64,000 nucleotides of DNA from Roseiconus lacunae (lineage in GTDB: Bacteria; Planctomycetota; Planctomycetia; Pirellulales; Pirellulaceae), in contig NZ_VSZO01000001.1 of NCBI RefSeq assembly GCF_008312935.1, positions 1,240,001 through 1,304,000 of the forward strand. The letters run 5' to 3'. The position numbers were made by a program, and so were the translations under genes. This document shows, in pieces, positions 61,580 through 64,000 of the stretch; position 1 is the stretch's first letter, and each line of letters opens with the position of its first letter. The notes below the pieces were generated by a model. The model was given only the letters and a program-made list of their open reading frames with translations, searched no databases and had not been told where the DNA came from.

Positions 61580-64000
61580 TTAGAGCACAGCCAGCGGGTG
61601 GCGTTTCGATTCTAACGTTCCCCGCGTGACTCCTAAACGATTGGTTGCCTTGAGCGTCCGCCAGACCGTCGCACCGTCGACTTCCCCGCGCAGTAAACGC
61701 CGATACAAATCAATCGTCGTTTTCGTTTGCCCAGGGGACTCGCCTAATAACTCAACCCGAAACCAATGTACGCCCGACCGCAACAATTCGGAGGCGGTTT
61801 CCGCGCCGCTTTGTGGCGTCGCGTTGTAGAGCGTATTGCGGCAGGCCACGTCGGCATGCAGCGGGTGCAACGCACCGACACGGTCACGAAGCTCGACGAC
61901 ATGGCGATCGCATGGGCGGCCACAATTGGTCTTATTCGTCCCCGGCGAAAGCACACTGCAAAAGACACAGTGCTCCATATGAAACATCGGGATGTGTTGT
62001 TGCAACACGACTTCCAACCATTCACTCGGCAACGCCTGAACCAAATCGCCAAGTTGATCGCGGTTTAGATCATAAGACGCGGTGGTCCGCACCGCCCCTA
62101 AACTGCGAATCCATTCGGCGGCACGGTGATTGGCAATGTTGAGTGAAAAATCCGCGACTACCTCGACTCCTTGGTCACGAAAGTAATCGATCGCGGCGAG
62201 GTTGCGCGCCAAGACCACGTCGGCTTGATGCCGTCGCAGTACACGCAGCAGTCCCGTTTCACCGGGCTTCTGCATTCGGACCGTGGCGATCCCAAAGGGC
62301 GTTTGATGCGGGTGGCATAATTCAGCAACTTCGGCGTATTGACGGATGTCATGAAAGTCGGCGTAAACCAAATCGACATCACACTGCGCCGCCGTTTTCA
62401 CTTGCTCAAGCGTACGGCACAACACGGCTAACTTTGGCGATGAGGCTGGCTCACGTTGCTGTGAAGGCAGCTCATCGTCGTCGCGTTGGATCGGGGCCAG
62501 CAGACGCTCACCGGCCTTGACGTTGATTCGACGATTCGGGGGTGACGCGAGTTGCCGGTCGAGTGATTCAATGACTTGACGTCGCAATTCATTCAGTAGA
62601 CTTGCCGGGACCATCGGGCCGTCTTCAAGATGCGCGTCCAAATGCCGGAGCTGAAACTGAGTCGTCCCCAATCGCTGAAGCTTGTCACGCAACATCGCTT
62701 CGTCCGCCGGGTGCTTGCGCGCCGCTTCGAGGGTTTGATCGGAGTGAATGCTAGCCGAGACCGCCGCATCGGTAGACACTCCGGCAACGGTTGCCGTCAA
62801 CGCCAGCGGTCGGCCGACGACCGCATCGACTTGGAAATCGACGTCGATCCGCGTTGCCGGTTTGGACGATTCAAACGTTTGCCGTAAACGCTTGTTGAGC
62901 TTGGGATCGTCGTTTTTAAAGATCGTGCCGTCCGCTTCGATGACCGACCAATCGATTTCGCCTCTCCCGAAGCCGATCCAAACCTGGACGCCCGATTCAG
63001 CCGACTTGACCGAGTCCCCGGCGGATTTCTTGGCCGTCAATTCAATCGAGTAGACGCGTCCGCCTTGCATCGCTTGTTCGCTACCTTGACGTTCTGTCGA
63101 TTCGATCCCCAGCCCGTCGCCCAAGGCTAAGCGTGCTTCCAATGTTGTTAGCACCCGGTCATTACTGATTCGCTCGACCCGCCCTAAACGAATGCCACGT
63201 TTGGCACTTTGCAGCCCGGGAACCAATCGCTTGTGATCATTACCTTCGAGCCATCCGGGTGAGAACCCGCGTGAAAACGACAGCTCCATTTCTTGCCGCG
63301 CGATCGGGTCAATTGAAACGATGCCTTCGTGAACGGCTTGGTCGATGGCCCGGCGATAGTGCCCCGTGATGTTCGCCACATATTCGGGAGTCTTCAATCG
63401 GCCTTCGATTTTCAGCGACGCGATGCCGGCCTGGACAAGAGCGACGATCGAATCATAGCCGGCGAGGTCTTGCGGGCTAAGCAGGTAACGAACGTCGCCA
63501 AGGTCGACTTCATCACCGTCGCTGACGACTTCGTATGGGAGTCGACACGCTTGGGCGCATTGGCCGCGATTAGCACTTCGCCCGCCCAACGATTCACTGG
63601 TCAAGCACTGCCCCGAATAGGCAACACAAAGGGCACCATGAATGAACACCTCTAGCGGCATCGAGGTCGATCCCGCGATTTGACTGATCTCCTTGACCGA
63701 CAATTCTCGCGCTAGGACGACTCGCCGGATTCCCAACCATTCGGCAGCGGCGATCGTTTCGGCGCTGGTCAAGCTCATCTGAGTGCTGGCGTGGACCTCC
63801 AAATCCGGGCAGATTTCACGGACCAAACGCGCGACACCGAAGTCCTGGACCAGAACTGCGTCGACCCCCGTGCTGGCGAGTGTTTCGATGAGCGGGACCA
63901 ATCGGGGCAACTCGCTCGGAAACACCAACGTGTTCATCGTCGTGTAACCACGAACGCCACGGCGATGCAAAAAGGGCATCAATTCGTGGAGGTCATCGAG
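61580..64000 (-). CDS. U32 family peptidase-like protein, partial (5' end off the window)
   Basis: At least 807 residues of a peptidase U32 protein; the frame is open to the right edge of the window, and the first internal Met codons (about 63979-63982) are not the true start because upstream residues LDDLHELMPFLHRRGVRGYTTMNTLVFPSEL match the inside of the family. Core motifs: GVDAVLVQDFGVARLVREICPDLEVHASTQMSLTS, EVFIHGALCVAYSGQCLTSE (metal-binding Cys), RGQCAQACRLPYE, and DLAGYDSIVALVQAGIASLKIEGRLKTPEYVA. The long C-terminal part with HCVFCSVLSPGTNKTNCGRPCDRH is a second Cys-rich half. Related proteins modify rRNA or tRNA (RlhA/TrhP), and this could be such an enzyme. Confidence 0.9.
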   Translation of the reverse strand, partial: LDDLHELMPFLHRRGVRGYTTMNTLVFPSELPRLVPLIETLASTGVDAVLVQDFGVARLVREICPDLEVHASTQMSLTSAETIAAAEWLGIRRVVLARELSVKEISQIAGSTSMPLEVFIHGALCVAYSGQCLTSESLGGRSANRGQCAQACRLPYEVVSDGDEVDLGDVRYLLSPQDLAGYDSIVALVQAGIASLKIEGRLKTPEYVANITGHYRRAIDQAVHEGIVSIDPIARQEMELSFSRGFSPGWLEGNDHKRLVPGLQSAKRGIRLGRVERISNDRVLTTLEARLALGDGLGIESTERQGSEQAMQGGRVYSIELTAKKSAGDSVKSAESGVQVWIGFGRGEIDWSVIEADGTIFKNDDPKLNKRLRQTFESSKPATRIDVDFQVDAVVGRPLALTATVAGVSTDAAVSASIHSDQTLEAARKHPADEAMLRDKLQRLGTTQFQLRHLDAHLEDGPMVPASLLNELRRQVIESLDRQLASPPNRRINVKAGERLLAPIQRDDDELPSQQREPASSPKLAVLCRTLEQVKTAAQCDVDLVYADFHDIRQYAEVAELCHPHQTPFGIATVRMQKPGETGLLRVLRRHQADVVLARNLAAIDYFRDQGVEVVADFSLNIANHRAAEWIRSLGAVRTTASYDLNRDQLGDLVQALPSEWLEVVLQQHIPMFHMEHCVFCSVLSPGTNKTNCGRPCDRHVVELRDRVGALHPLHADVACRNTLYNATPQSGAETASELLRSGVHWFRVELLGESPGQTKTTIDLYRRLLRGEVDGATVWRTLKATNRLGVTRGTLESKRHPLAVL

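Noticed and set aside
1-64000. tRNA, rRNA, CRISPR, prophage and IS elements with transposase
   Set aside because: None seen by reading; no regularly spaced repeats, no transposase or integrase frames, no recognisable RNA genes.

Overview
The window looks like a chromosomal segment from a planctomycete, most likely a Rhodopirellula-type member of the Pirellulaceae. This rests on family content: a PVC-type multidomain heme-binding dehydrogenase, a DUF1553/PSD1-type cytochrome protein beside a DUF1501 protein and a sulfatase, a DUF1559 pseudopilin-like protein, two proteins with the planctomycete N-terminal LEPR-XLL-type motif (one with dockerins), an ECF sigma factor fused by operon to a Ser/Thr kinase, and a PTPMT1-type phosphatase. 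I see no rRNA, tRNA, CRISPR array, prophage or complete insertion sequence. The assignment is an inference from gene families, not from a marker gene.

Layout. 0.1-3.6 kb (minus): thioredoxin-like lipoprotein-type protein, UbiA prenyltransferase, TIM-barrel isomerase-like protein and a small membrane protein. 4.2-7.7 kb (plus): PQQ-type beta-propeller, PTPMT1-like phosphatase, DprA. 8-11.4 kb (minus): nucleotide-kinase-like protein, DUF2461 protein, exported hypothetical. 11.6-24.6 kb (plus): phosphoglycerate kinase followed by a MITE-like repeat and a strong terminator, a GH63-like glucosidase, a giant PVC heme protein, and a periplasmic binding protein translationally coupled to a CheA-like membrane kinase. 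24.6-31.7 kb (minus): a sulfatase / PSD1 / DUF1501 operon. 32.2-39.8 kb (minus): an operon of ECF sigma factor, Ser/Thr kinase, single-pass LEPR-XLL protein and dockerin LEPR-XLL surface protein. 40-45.4 kb: a BatE-like TPR/SH3 protein, a PDZ protein, and a TPR-AAA ATPase paired with a TPR membrane protein. 45.6-49.6 kb: small hypotheticals and a DUF1559 protein. 49.7-59.9 kb: a sensory island with a K+ channel, a hybrid kinase whose membrane domain carries all seven residues of the plant ethylene-binding site at exact spacing, a heme oxygenase, and a bacteriophytochrome operon with two response-regulator-containing partners. 60-64 kb (minus): aldehyde dehydrogenase and a U32 peptidase running off the right edge.

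The most interesting region is 49.7-59.9 kb, where a predicted ethylene/Cu(I) receptor kinase lies about 1-6 kb from a complete bacterial red/far-red light-sensing set (biliverdin synthesis, photoreceptor, response regulator, second kinase). The second is a family of palindromic intergenic repeats, present in at least five recognisable copies, one of which has near-perfect terminal inverted repeats and a candidate target-site duplication.
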